Source: Arsenophonus sp031446125 (lineage in GTDB: Bacteria > Pseudomonadota > Gammaproteobacteria > Enterobacterales > Enterobacteriaceae). From it: a stretch of DNA of 64,000 bases. The stretch is taken from positions 496,001 through 560,000 of the forward strand of contig CP132909.1 in NCBI GenBank assembly GCA_031446125.1, in the 5' to 3' direction. The notes under the pieces were generated by a model. That model made no database searches, had not been told where the DNA came from, and saw only the letters and a list, made by a program, of their open reading frames with translations. Below, piece after piece: positions 26,704 to 37,209 of this stretch. Position 1 is the first letter of the stretch, and every line of letters starts with the position of its first letter. The position numbers were made by a program, and so were the translations under genes.

Positions 26704-29700
26704 TTAAGTATTACCTTTTAATTTTTAAAAATTTAATGATATTTATATACAAAATATCATAAAATGAATTTATACAAAAATATAATACACAACTCTATAT
26801 TTTTTAAAACAAAAAGTAACTGAACAAAATATGAATAATTCAAAATTATACAATTTATAAATAACTATTTTAATAAATGTTTTTTAAAAAAAATTATCAA
26901 AAATTTCTAAAATACTATATTTCGATAATACATATGAAAAATATTATCTTAAAAATAAAAAAATTTAAAAATTACTATAAGAAAATATTTTTTAACATAC
27001 TCTTCAATTATATAAATAATATTTTTACATCTTAATTACTTTTTTATTAAAAATTTAAAAAATATAAAATAAATATAAATTTATAAAAAACATATTCTTT
27101 TAATAATTATTAATATTTTGCATAATCCTTTATAAAATACGATTTAGATGTTAATTTATTTCAGAAATATGTAATAATTTATATTTTTAAATTTCATAAA
27201 ATTATTCTATTTTTTTATAAAAAAACTTTTTTAATGTTATTTTATCTTATCTTCATTATCTGAAAAAAATAATAAAAATATATTTTTTATAATAAAAAAA
27301 TATACAAAAAATATTATCTATTATTTTAATAATATTACTTTTTTGAATATATTTTGTATACTAAAAAATAAATTTTTAATTCATTTTTTAACAAATGATA
27401 TATTTATTCAATAAAATATCTTATATATTAAATAATTAACAAAATTTTATTTTTAAGATACTTTTAAAGTTAAAAATATATTATTAAAAATATTAATTAA
27501 TATTACAATATTAATTAATTTATATCTTTAAATATAGAAATAAATTATTTTATTTTTATACTTTTAAAATTATAAATAATATAATTCATATATAATATTT
27601 TATTTTAAATAAAATTATTTATTATCTATAACTAAAATAATAAAAAATATTAAATTACTAAAAATTATATTTTTATTTTTTATATAATTTTTATCTTTCT
27701 TTAAACACTAAAAAATATAATATAAATATTATTAATTAATATAATATATAATGTATATTATATATTTATAAAACAAAAAATACAAATAATTAATACATAT
27801 AATACATAAATAAAATAACAATATCATAAAAATTCTTTTATATTAATTAAAAATTAAAACACATTAAAATATTTTTAAAAAACTTAAAAAACATAAACAC
27901 ATCTAATGAAATTATTTATTTTAATATTTATAGAAAATTATATAAAATATTATATTAAAATAAAAATTAATCTATCAAATTAAAGAAAATATTATAAAAA
28001 ATAATACATAAGCATTATTAAACAAAAAAGAAAAAATTATGTATTATTTTTATAAATAAAATTTTTTTTAAAATTCCAATTCATACTACTTAATTTCTTG
28101 AAAAATAATGTTTCTTACTAAATCTGTTAGATAGAATAGATAGCATATAAATTAATTGCAAATAATAAATTTCATCAAATATTTTTATATATTAATACTT
28201 ATTTTTTATGATCAACTAACATTTAGTATGCAGATGAAACTTACAGCCCTCAACTTTTTATATATAATTTAGATGAATCAGATTATACTAAATAATCTGA
28301 TATAATAAGAAATTTATAAATCTATAAAAAATACTATAGAATAGTATATTTATATTATCTAGAAATACTCATAATTTTTCTTATAAGATAAAGATTTATA
28401 TGAAAAAACTCTAAAAAACTTTAAAAACTGCAAATTTTTTATTTATTAATAGAATTAATTTTGTTATTTGAAAATATTTTTTATATGCCTATTTTAAATT
28501 TGCACTTACCTTACTAAAATAGATAACTTCTGCATTTTATGCAAATAAACATTTTAATTCATTTACTTCATATAACAATACTGCCAAAATACAAATTAAT
28601 AATTTTCTAAAATTACATGGTTTTTCTCTAAAAATTATCAGCTTTTAATTTCTAATTTATAATCAATCTACTTTTCAAATGTTCTTATAACCATAACGAT
28701 CAGTATAACATTATTCTAATTTCTTAAACGAAAAACAAATAAACCATCTTTATCTAAAAAAAATTTCTAATACTTTAAAATTTAAATATATTCAAATGAA
28801 TAGTATTGAATGTTAAAATATAATCTAGTGTCTTAGCATAAGATATACTACATATGCAAAAACCTCTTATTTATTTTTAAATAACTTTTAAGTAAAATAT
28901 CTAGGTGCATATTATATAAGATAATAATCTTATTGATTTTTTGCATGTTTTTAACTACAGAAATTCTTAAAAATTAAAATATTATATTTTTTCTAAAATA
29001 CAAATCAAAGATATTCATATGATAAATAATTGCTATTAACTTTAAAAATATTATTTTTTTTGATATCCTTAAAATATATGTTTTATATATGACCAAATTA
29101 TTGAATGTTTAGAGTTATTTATAATACTAATATATTTATCATAACTTCATCATATCAATATATTTAGGTATCAAAACTTTAAAATAAATAACAATATTTT
29201 TTTAAAAAAACATTTTAAAAAATTAATGAAACATTATAGATATATAAAATTTTATGAAAGAAAAAATTTTTTATTATAATTATTAAAAACGTTTAGAAAA
29301 AAATAAATCGTAATATACATGTTTAATTTTTAAAAGCTATTAAAAATAAAATTTTTAGTTTTATAAAAAAATACTGTATGAAAGTAAATATATAAAATAA
29401 ACTTTAAATATTTTTATCAAAATAACATATAAAAATTTTTTTAATACACGTATAATTTATATATCATAATAAAATTTTCATTTTAACTATATAATTATAA
29501 AATATCAAAAATTTATTACTCAATTATTGGATAAAAAATATATTAATATACAAATATTTTTTATTAAATTTTATTTAAAAATTTTTTATGATTATATTCT
29601 CTATAATTTTTAAGAAATAAAAATAATTAATTTATTTAAAAAATATCAATTTTAACATTACAAAAACAATTTATTTTAAATATATATTTTATTAATAGAA

Positions 29701-30352
29701 GTACATTTAAAAATAGAATATAAAAAACTAATATCGTATTTTATTAATTATTATTTTATTAATAAATATTTTTTATATTTAATTTAAATAATTAGAAGAA
29801 TTAAACTTTATAATAAATTAATTATTATATTACAGTAAAATAGTTAAATACTTTTAGTAAAAATAATTTAGATTTTTATAAAATTAAAGTTATGATTTTT
29901 TATAGTGTATTCATTTAGTTATAAAATATAAATAAATAATTCATTATTCTTAATAATTTTAGCAAAATAAAATCACAAAAAAAATAATATTTTGTCTATT
30001 ATTACATCCGAATACATCTTATTACAATAAAAGAAAAAAATGCTAAAATTGCAGTTATTAAATAATGTATATTGCATATAAAAATTCAATATTCAAATCC
30101 TATTTTTAATAATATCTTATATTTTTCACAAAAATTCAAAATAATTTTAAGAAAAAAGTAAGTAATAATACGCTATAAAAATATCATACATTATGCTTTC
30201 ATAAAAATTTACTATTTTATCACATATAGTTTTAAAAAATATTGAGTTTTATTTTTAATAATAAATTTCCATTACAAATAAATAAAAAGAGAAATATAAA
30301 TAGTTTTATAAAAAAACAAAAAATTATTCTTTTAATTGATATTACATATTTA
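26704..30352. other. 3.6 kb gene-free region with a possible remnant at 28.0-29.0 kb
   Basis: No open frame of gene size on either strand. Most of it is A/T-dominated. From about 28060 to 29100 the sequence is visibly less AT-rich and more mixed; on the minus strand near 28690-28770 the short text LDKDGLFVFRLRN appears before stops. This looks like old coding DNA, but I could not identify the gene. From 29.1 to 30.35 kb the A/T character returns. Confidence 0.5.
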
Positions 30353-31129
30353 TTATTTAAATTGATCAGAAAAATCTATCAATAATCTCATAAAATTATG
30401 TGGATGAGAAATAAAAGGTGCATGAGCGGCATGTTTTATTATAATAGAAGAAGATTTTGGTAACCATTTATCTATAATTGATGATATTTTTTTAGGCACT
30501 AAAGTATCAAGATCTCCATAAATACGTAAAAAAGGTCTTTTAAAAGTTAATAAAGATTCTCTTAAATCAGTTTTTTGTAAAATGTTCAAACCTTTTTTTA
30601 GAACAGATGATGAAGGTAATGGTTGTTTCAAAATTAATAATTTTAATAAATTTATGTCTTCACCCGATAAATTACTATCTAATATTTGTAATTCAAGAAA
30701 CCGTTCGATAGTACTATTAAAATTAAGCTGTAATTGTTGTTCAAAATTTTGAAGAATTATTGATTTAATACCAGGCCAATTATTTTTCTTAATAAAACAA
30801 GGAGAAGAGGCTACTGTTATTAAACCAGAGATTTCTGTTGGATACTTTAATGCAACCATACTAGCAATTAATCCGCCTAATGACCAACCTAACCAAATAG
30901 AATTTTTTGGTACTTGTTTCCAAATAATCTCTGTAATTTCTTCTAATGAAAGAGGTGGAAACATATGATTGCGACCATAACCTGGCAAATCAACAAAATA
31001 AAAACAAAAATTATTACTAAATTCTAATTTAACTATAGTTCTCCAAACTTCTGAATTTAATCCCCATCCATGCAATAGAACAATATTTTGTTTTCCTGTA
31101 CCAACCTTCTCCAAAAACAATGTACGCAT
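30353..31129 (-). CDS. bioH: Pimeloyl-ACP methyl ester carboxylesterase BioH
   Basis: BioH removes the methyl group from pimeloyl-ACP methyl ester, ending the pimelate stage of biotin synthesis. The 258-residue alpha/beta hydrolase (E. coli 256) has the oxyanion region LLHGWGLNSEVW, the nucleophile elbow GWSLGG with the catalytic Ser, the acid in IYGDLDTLVP and the His in HAAHAPFISHP. All three members of the triad are present. The ATG at 31129 gives MRTLFLEKVGTGKQNIVLLHG. It is divergent from nfuA as in E. coli, where gntX lies between; gntX is gone. Whether biotin synthesis is complete (bioABCDF) cannot be seen here. Confidence 0.93.
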   Translation of the reverse strand: MRTLFLEKVGTGKQNIVLLHGWGLNSEVWRTIVKLEFSNNFCFYFVDLPGYGRNHMFPPLSLEEITEIIWKQVPKNSIWLGWSLGGLIASMVALKYPTEISGLITVASSPCFIKKNNWPGIKSIILQNFEQQLQLNFNSTIERFLELQILDSNLSGEDINLLKLLILKQPLPSSSVLKKGLNILQKTDLRESLLTFKRPFLRIYGDLDTLVPKKISSIIDKWLPKSSSIIIKHAAHAPFISHPHNFMRLLIDFSDQFK

Positions 31130-31677
31130 GTTTATTTTCTCTAAAATACATTATGAATTGCTTTGTTATTTACATGAAAATTTATATAATTTATTTTTTT
31201 ATAAACAATAAATTTATTATTTTTTCTTTATATATTATATTTTTCAAAAAACAATAATTTATTGCACTTTCAAAAAAAATAAATTATTCATAATAATTAT
31301 TGTATCCATAATATTTATTATCCCCTAAATAATTTTAGAAAAATAGCATAAATATTTATCATACTTGAAAAAAATATTTTATATAGCATAATCTATTATT
31401 TTTTATTATTCGGTATTTTTATATTAAAATAATTACATTTAAAAAAATAAATCTAAATTAATACTTATTATAATACAAATAATACAAAAAAAATAAAACA
31501 AAAAAAATACAAAATACAATGCTTTTTTTATGAATAAACATCTATTTTTTTAAGATTGTTTAAATTCAATCAATCTTAATCATATTAAAAAACTTGCAAA
31601 AATAAAATAAAATATCGTATAATTAAATAAATATCGTATAATTAAATAATATAAAAAAATATTACTAAATATAAATT
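31130..31677. other. Divergent bioH/nfuA spacer, gntX deleted
   Basis: About 550 nt between the divergent genes bioH and nfuA. No trace of gntX is visible. The nfuA-proximal end holds a promoter-like sequence with a duplicated -10 region, described separately. Confidence 0.6.
31594..31649 (+). promoter_or_regulatory. Candidate nfuA promoter with duplicated -10 box
   Basis: A -35-like TTGCAA at 31594-31599 is followed after 18 nt by TATAAT at 31618-31623. The 19-nt unit ATATCGTATAATTAAATAA is repeated perfectly and in tandem (31612-31630 and 31631-31649), so a second TATAAT stands at 31637-31642. The downstream copy lies about 35 nt before the nfuA start codon. The -10 matches are exact; the -35 has four of six bases (TTGACA). 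Confidence 0.5.
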
Positions 31678-32259
31678 ATGATTAATATTACAAAAGCAGC
31701 ACAAATGCACTTTAGCAAACTATTGAAAAAAAAAGAAACTGGTACACAAATTCGCATATTTGTTATTAATCCTGGGACTCCATCTGCTGAATGTGGCGTT
31801 TCTTTTTATCCAAAAAATTCTATTCAAAAAAATGATATCGAATTTAAATTCGGTAAATTTTCAGCATACGTTGATAAAATTAGCCTTTCTTTTTTAAAAG
31901 AAGCAGAAATAGATTTAATAAAAGATCAGACGGGATCCCAACTAACCATAATAGCACCACATGCAAAAAAAAATAAAATTTTTGACAAATCTACTTCATT
32001 AACTGAAAGAATTCAGTATGTCATAAAATTCCAAATTAATCCACAATTAGCAGAACATGGTGGACACGTTTCATTAATAAAAATCAATCACGATGGGTAT
32101 GCAATTTTAAAATTTGGCGGGGGGTGTAATGGTTGTACGATGGTAGATTTTACTTTAAAAGAAAATATTGAAAAACAATTACTAAATATTTTTCCAAATG
32201 AATTAAAAGGCATAAAAGATTCTACAGAACATCAGCATGGCAATCACTCCTATTATTAG
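31678..32259 (+). CDS. nfuA: Fe-S biogenesis protein NfuA
   Basis: NfuA carries [4Fe-4S] clusters from the assembly machinery to target enzymes, notably under oxidative stress or iron shortage. The 193 residues (E. coli 191) comprise an N-terminal degenerate A-type carrier domain (MINITKAAQMHFSKLL, with the A-type cysteines largely absent) and a C-terminal Nfu domain with the cluster-binding CxxC in FGGGCNGCTMVDFTL. The ending KGIKDSTEHQHGNHSYY matches the E. coli C-terminus (HQ..GEHSYY type). The gene stands alone and has its own promoter-like sequence. Confidence 0.95.
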   Translation: MINITKAAQMHFSKLLKKKETGTQIRIFVINPGTPSAECGVSFYPKNSIQKNDIEFKFGKFSAYVDKISLSFLKEAEIDLIKDQTGSQLTIIAPHAKKNKIFDKSTSLTERIQYVIKFQINPQLAEHGGHVSLIKINHDGYAILKFGGGCNGCTMVDFTLKENIEKQLLNIFPNELKGIKDSTEHQHGNHSYY

Positions 32260-32719
32260 GATATAATGAATATTATATATTAATAAAATACTAAAAATTA
32301 CTATCTTTATAATTTTCTGTATTTTAATATCTAAAAAAAATCACTATTCTAATCATTGATTTAACTGAAAAATATAAAAATTTTAGGTTTTCTTTTTTAA
32401 AAGTAATAAAAAAATAATAAGCACTTAATATAAAAAAGTATTACAAATATAAAAAATAAGAATTAAAAACTAAAAATTATTAAAAATACACTACATTTTT
32501 TTACAAAAAAATATAAAATATATTAATTATTTTTGAAATTTTATTTTTATTGTAATTTTTATAAATTTTTTATGTTGTTGAATATTTATACAAAAAAAAT
32601 ATTATTTTTTATTTTTATATTTTTATCTTTTTAAGATAAAAATTTATTTTAAAATTCTGAAAAATATTTATTTAATGCAATATAAAAATAAATTAAAAAT
32701 TTTAATAAAAAAAACAAAA
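32260..32719. other. Convergent nfuA/pfkA spacer
   Basis: About 460 nt between two convergent genes. It holds an 11-bp perfect A/T palindrome with a 3-nt loop at 32619-32643 (ATTTTTATCTT / AAGATAAAAAT), which could end transcription from either side, but its stem has a single G-C pair. Nothing else is recognisable. Confidence 0.5.
32619..32643. terminator. Weak candidate bidirectional terminator nfuA/pfkA
   Basis: A perfect 11-bp inverted repeat with a TTT loop lies 77 nt beyond the pfkA stop. Position between convergent genes favours a terminator; the near-total A/T stem and the lack of a clean T run directly after it speak against strong function. Confidence 0.3.
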
Positions 32720-33697
32720 TTAATAAAGTTTTTTTGCCATCTCTAACCAATTCTTTTTAAATTGACGTTTCATATTTTTTACCACATCAATAATATTATG
32801 ATGAATAAGTTTGTCATTTTGAATACCAACACAACGATCAGTATATCCTTCTAAAAGTAATTGAATAGAATAAGCTCCAATGTGAGATGCAAGAACACGG
32901 TCACTGGCTACTGGAGTACCGCCACGTTGAATGTGGCCTAAAATAGTAGCTCTTGTCTCATGTTTTGTTGCTTTTTCAATATACTTTGCTAATTTATTAA
33001 CATCATAAATACCTTCAGTAATAGCTACGATAGCATGACGTTTTCCTTTTAATAATCCAGACTGAATTTCTTCTAATAATTCTTCTTTATAAAAAGGTAT
33101 TTCTGGTAATACTATGAACTCACAACCTCCCGCTATCGCTGCAGACAAAGTTAGATTACCACAATGACGGCCCATTATTTCAACAATAGAAATACGTTTA
33201 TGAGAAGCAGAAGTATCACGCAAACGATCAATTGCTTCAACAATCGTATCTAACGCTGTAAAATAACCGATAGTATAATCGGTACCTGCAATATCATTAT
33301 CAATAGTTCCAGGTAATCCAATACAAGAAATACCAGCTGTGATTATTTGTTTTGCACCCCTATAAGAACCATCCCCACCAATAATTACTAAAGCATCAAT
33401 ATCATGTTTTTTTGTATTAATAATGGCTTGATCTCTTATTTTTTTACTATTTCGAAATTCAGGAAAACGAGCAGACCCTAAAAAAGTACCACCACGATTA
33501 ATAATATCTGAAACACTAAAACAATCAAATTTTTTAATTTTGTTTTTATAAAGTCCCATATACCCATCATAAATACCATAAACTTCTAAACCTTGAGAGA
33601 GACCTGTCCTCACGACACTACGTATAGCAGCATTCATTCCTGGCGCATCACCACCACTAGTCAAAACACCAATTTTTTTTATTTTTGTTTTATTCAT
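32720..33697 (-). CDS. pfkA: ATP-dependent 6-phosphofructokinase
   Basis: PfkA phosphorylates fructose 6-phosphate to fructose 1,6-bisphosphate, the committing step of glycolysis. The 325-residue protein (E. coli 320) has the ATP-binding loop GVLTSGGDAPGMNAAIRS, the GGDGSYRGA block, and the catalytic loop PGTIDNDIAGTDYTIG with the active-site Asp; MGRHCGNL and the substrate Arg in SDRVLASHIG-type text follow. The five extra residues are at the N-terminus (MNKTKIKKIG) and the lysine-rich C-terminus. With zwf retained, both glycolysis and the pentose phosphate route remain possible. Confidence 0.96.
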   Translation of the reverse strand: MNKTKIKKIGVLTSGGDAPGMNAAIRSVVRTGLSQGLEVYGIYDGYMGLYKNKIKKFDCFSVSDIINRGGTFLGSARFPEFRNSKKIRDQAIINTKKHDIDALVIIGGDGSYRGAKQIITAGISCIGLPGTIDNDIAGTDYTIGYFTALDTIVEAIDRLRDTSASHKRISIVEIMGRHCGNLTLSAAIAGGCEFIVLPEIPFYKEELLEEIQSGLLKGKRHAIVAITEGIYDVNKLAKYIEKATKHETRATILGHIQRGGTPVASDRVLASHIGAYSIQLLLEGYTDRCVGIQNDKLIHHNIIDVVKNMKRQFKKNWLEMAKKLY

Positions 33698-34423
33698 AGT
33701 GACCTTTAAAATATTTTTTTTTAAAATTTATAACATTTAATATTTATTTTTATGATGATGATTATAAATTAATTTCTTTTCTATCGAGAATGATAATATT
33801 ACTAAGATAGTAAACATATATTTATAGGATAAATATATACTTTCCAATATTATGATAAAAATTTATTTGAAATATTTTAAAAAATAATTTCATAATCTTT
33901 TAAAAATTATATATGCATATATAACTTATTGAATCAATACTAAAAATACAATAAGATTTAAACCTTATTTTAATGCTAAAAAATACATACAAAAATATTA
34001 AATATATATTTATATTATAAAAAAAATTATTTATCAGTAATTACTAATTACTTAATATAAACAAATTTAATTAAATCTTTTATAAGATGCTAAAAATAAT
34101 TTAAAATTATAATTTATCATCACATGAATATTATAATAATTTCTGGTTATTTTATACAAAAAACATGAAATAAATATTTTTATTATAACTATAATTATAT
34201 ACTTATAAACTTATTAAAATTATTTTATTATTTGATGAACATTTATTAGTTCTTATATTTTAAAATTATATATTTTAATATCTATATAGATGACAATTTT
34301 TATACGAAAATCAGTATATCTCGAAGAAGTAACATCTTTTAAAGAAGATATCAATAAACAATTCGTTTAATCAAAAATTTTATGTTTAATAAATATATTA
34401 TTTTTAAAAAAATAAAAATAAAA
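33698..34423. other. Gene-free spacer between pfkA and yicC
   Basis: About 725 nt of AT-rich DNA. A short, less AT-rich patch at about 34285-34372 could be a fragment of a lost gene but is too short to identify. The rest shows nothing. Confidence 0.5.
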
Positions 34424-35287
34424 TTATTCAATATTTTGAATCTGTTCACGCATTTGTTCTACTAATACTTTTAATTCAATCGCAGAGTTAGTGACTGCAT
34501 GATTAATAGATTTTCCAGCTAATGTATTTACTTCACGATTAAATTCTTGCATTATAAAATCTAACCGACGACCCACAACTTTATGTTTGTTTAAAATATT
34601 AAACGTTTCTATTATATGAGCCTCAATTCTATCGAGCTCTTCATCAATATCAATACGTTGAGCTAAAATAATTATCTCCTGCGCTAAACGATTATCATCT
34701 ATTTGAATCTGTGCCTCTTTTAACTTATTTAATAATCGTTTCCTTTGCAACTTTAAAATCTCAGGCATCTGACAACGGATTTTTTTGATTTCTTGATAAA
34801 CAGCATGCAAGCGTTTTTCAATAAATACTTTTAACTTTTTTCCTTCATTTTCACGGTTATAAATTAAATTGTCCACAGCAGATTCTAAATCCGCTAATAA
34901 ATGAGAAGAAATAACATCTAAATTTTGTGTTTTATTAACTATAATTCCAGGCCACCGAAGAACTTCTAACGGATTTATATTACCTATATCAGCATATTTT
35001 TTTATTTTATTAACTGTATTAATTAATTTTTTTGTCAATTTTATATTTAACATGAATTCACTTCTTTTATCAATATTCATTTCAAAATATAACTTGCATT
35101 CTATTTTTCCCCTTGTCAACCTTTCACGTAAACGATTACGAATTAATGGCTCTAAATTTTGCAAAAATTCAGGCAAAAAAATACATATTTCAAGATAACG
35201 TTGATTCAAAGACCGAAGTTCCCAAACTGCATGTCCCCATTCATTTTTTATATCTAATCGTACAAAAGCTGTCATACTACGAATCAT
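34424..35287 (-). CDS. yicC: YicC-family endoribonuclease
   Basis: YicC is a conserved bacterial protein now known as a site-specific RNase family that acts on RNA including small regulatory RNA. The 287-residue protein is the E. coli length. Family blocks are MIRSMTAFVRLDIKNEWG at the N-terminus, ELRSLNQRYLEI, LRERLTRGKIECKLY, and the near-invariant C-terminal GRRLDFIMQEFNREVNTLAGKS followed by NSAIELKVLVEQMREQIQNIE. I prefer the ATG at 35287 (MIRSM) over one two codons upstream (35293), as it matches the E. coli start; an AAGGAA precedes both. It is divergent from rph as in E. coli. Confidence 0.93.
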   Translation of the reverse strand: MIRSMTAFVRLDIKNEWGHAVWELRSLNQRYLEICIFLPEFLQNLEPLIRNRLRERLTRGKIECKLYFEMNIDKRSEFMLNIKLTKKLINTVNKIKKYADIGNINPLEVLRWPGIIVNKTQNLDVISSHLLADLESAVDNLIYNRENEGKKLKVFIEKRLHAVYQEIKKIRCQMPEILKLQRKRLLNKLKEAQIQIDDNRLAQEIIILAQRIDIDEELDRIEAHIIETFNILNKHKVVGRRLDFIMQEFNREVNTLAGKSINHAVTNSAIELKVLVEQMREQIQNIE

Positions 35288-35428
35288 ATACATTTTCCTT
35301 AAAAATAATTATAACATTATTAAACAATAAAATTTAAATAACAGCATAACATAGGCATTCAATCTTTAAGAACGTATAATAACTACACATATATTATTAA
35401 TACTATTTTTACCATAGAGAGCAATACA

Positions 35429-36160
35429 ATGCGTACAAAAAATCGAAAACCTGAACAAGTGCGTCCTATTACAATAACACGAGAATATAGTCAACATGCC
35501 GAAGGTTCTGTTTTTATTGAATTTGGTAATACTAAAGTATTATGCAATGCAACAATTACAGAAGGTGTTCCCAGATTTTTAAAAGGGCAATCACAGGGTT
35601 GGATAACAGCAGAATACGGCATGTTACCACGAGCAACACATTATCGTAATATACGTGAAGCTACAAAAGGTAAACAAACTGGACGTACTATGGAAATACA
35701 ACGTCTTATTGCACGTGCTCTACGCGCTTCAGTTGATTTGAATCAATTATTTGAATATACTATTATATTAGATTGTGATGTAATTCAAGCTGACGGAGGT
35801 ACCCGTACTGCTGCAATTTCTGGTGCTTATATTGCTTTGTATGATGCATTAAATAAAATGTTAACAGAAAAAAAAATAAAACAAAATCCTCTTAAATTCA
35901 TGGTTGCCGCAGTTTCTGTTGGTATTGTAAATGGTAAAGCTATGTGTGACTTAGAATACAGTGAAGATTGTATAGCAGACACAGATATGAATATTGTTAT
36001 GATGGATAACGGAAAAATGATTGAAGTACAAGGTACCGCTGAAGGAAAACCATTTAGTCATGATGAACTGCTGTTATTGATTTCCTTAGCAAAAAATGGT
36101 GTACAAAGTATTTTTAAAGCACAAAAAAAAGCAATAGAAAATAAACTAAATAATAACTAA
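35429..36160 (+). CDS. rph: Ribonuclease PH
   Basis: RNase PH removes 3'-terminal nucleotides from tRNA precursors by phosphorolysis. The 243-residue protein (about 238 in functional E. coli alleles) has the N-terminal substrate block EGSVFIEFGNTKVLCNATI, GWITAEYGMLPRATHYRNIREA, the conserved RTMEIQRLIARALRA, and the catalytic Asp-rich texts DCDVIQADGGTRTAAISG and DLEYSEDCIADTDMNIV. The frame is complete, unlike the frameshifted rph of E. coli K-12. In E. coli pyrE and slmA follow; both are missing here. Confidence 0.96.
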   Translation: MRTKNRKPEQVRPITITREYSQHAEGSVFIEFGNTKVLCNATITEGVPRFLKGQSQGWITAEYGMLPRATHYRNIREATKGKQTGRTMEIQRLIARALRASVDLNQLFEYTIILDCDVIQADGGTRTAAISGAYIALYDALNKMLTEKKIKQNPLKFMVAAVSVGIVNGKAMCDLEYSEDCIADTDMNIVMMDNGKMIEVQGTAEGKPFSHDELLLLISLAKNGVQSIFKAQKKAIENKLNNN

Positions 36161-36750
36161 TATTTTTGTACTATGCATTCTTATTAATTATTTTAACTGA
36201 CTTTATAAAAAGTTAAATTTTAAAATTTAGTATTTTAAAAATTTCTTATTTAAAAAATATTTAAAAATATAAATAAATATATTAGTTTTTTCTGATATTT
36301 GTATATAATTAATTTTATTAATATTATTTATCAAATAAATTATCTAAATTTATTTGATCTAAATTTTTAAAATTAAAAAAAAATCAAATACAAGATTACA
36401 AAAAATTTAATATCAATATTATTTTATATCTCATAATAATTTTAATTATCTAAAAAATTTAACTATTTTATAAGATTTAATAAATCTGCATTATATTTTA
36501 TAATTCTTATATATTCTTTTCATTATAATTAAAAAAATACTTTTTATAACATAATATCAATTTTTCAATAAATTATGTAATTACACTTTAAAATAATGAT
36601 TATTTTAATATTTTTAACACATATTAAAATAAATGATTAAAAAAATGTTACTATTACTCTATCATTATATTAATTCTAAAATAAGAAAAACACACTTTTA
36701 TATTTTTACAAATAAGAACATAAATTAGTTATATTTTAAAAATAGAAAAA
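36161..36750. other. Gene-free spacer at the lost pyrE-slmA site
   Basis: About 590 nt between convergent rph and dut. In E. coli pyrE and slmA lie here. I see no remnant of either, only AT-rich sequence. Confidence 0.6.
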
Positions 36751-37209
36751 TTATTGACAACCTGAATGACCAAAACCATGAATATTACGTTTTGTTTTTT
36801 TAAAATCTTTGACAATTATAAATTCTACTTGAACAATTGGCACAAAAACCATTTGCGCCACACGTTCACCAGGTTTAATAAAAAATGTTTTATTGCTACG
36901 ATTCCAGACTGAAATCATTAATTCACCTTGATAATCAGAATCTATTAAACCAACTAAATTACCTAATACAATACCATGTTTATGACCCAAACCTGAACGA
37001 GGAAGAATGATTGCAGTTAATTCTTTATCTGCAATATGTACTGCCAATCCAGTAGGTAATAACTCAGTGTTGCCTGCTTTAAGACAAAAAACTTTGTCTA
37101 TACAAGCTCGTAAATCTAATCCAGCAGAACCTTCTGTTGCATAAGTAGGTAAGGGAAATACATCTCCTGCACGAATATCAAGAACTTTAATATTTATTTT
37201 TTTTTTCAT
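36751..37209 (-). CDS. dut: dUTP diphosphatase
   Basis: Dut hydrolyses dUTP to dUMP and pyrophosphate, which keeps uracil out of DNA and feeds thymidylate synthesis. Taking the ATG at 37209 gives 152 residues (MKKKINIKVL...), the E. coli length; an in-frame start at 37245 would add 12 unsupported residues. Trimer active-site motifs are visible: GSAGLDLRA (I), PRSGLGHKHGIVLGN (II-III), GLIDSDYQGELMISVWN, and RVAQMVFVP (IV). The C-terminal motif V reads RNIHGFGHSGCQ, where E. coli has RGEGGFGHSGRQ, so two of its glycines are replaced. The start overlaps the end of coaBC by 23 nt, so translation is probably coupled. Confidence 0.95.
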   Translation of the reverse strand: MKKKINIKVLDIRAGDVFPLPTYATEGSAGLDLRACIDKVFCLKAGNTELLPTGLAVHIADKELTAIILPRSGLGHKHGIVLGNLVGLIDSDYQGELMISVWNRSNKTFFIKPGERVAQMVFVPIVQVEFIIVKDFKKTKRNIHGFGHSGCQ

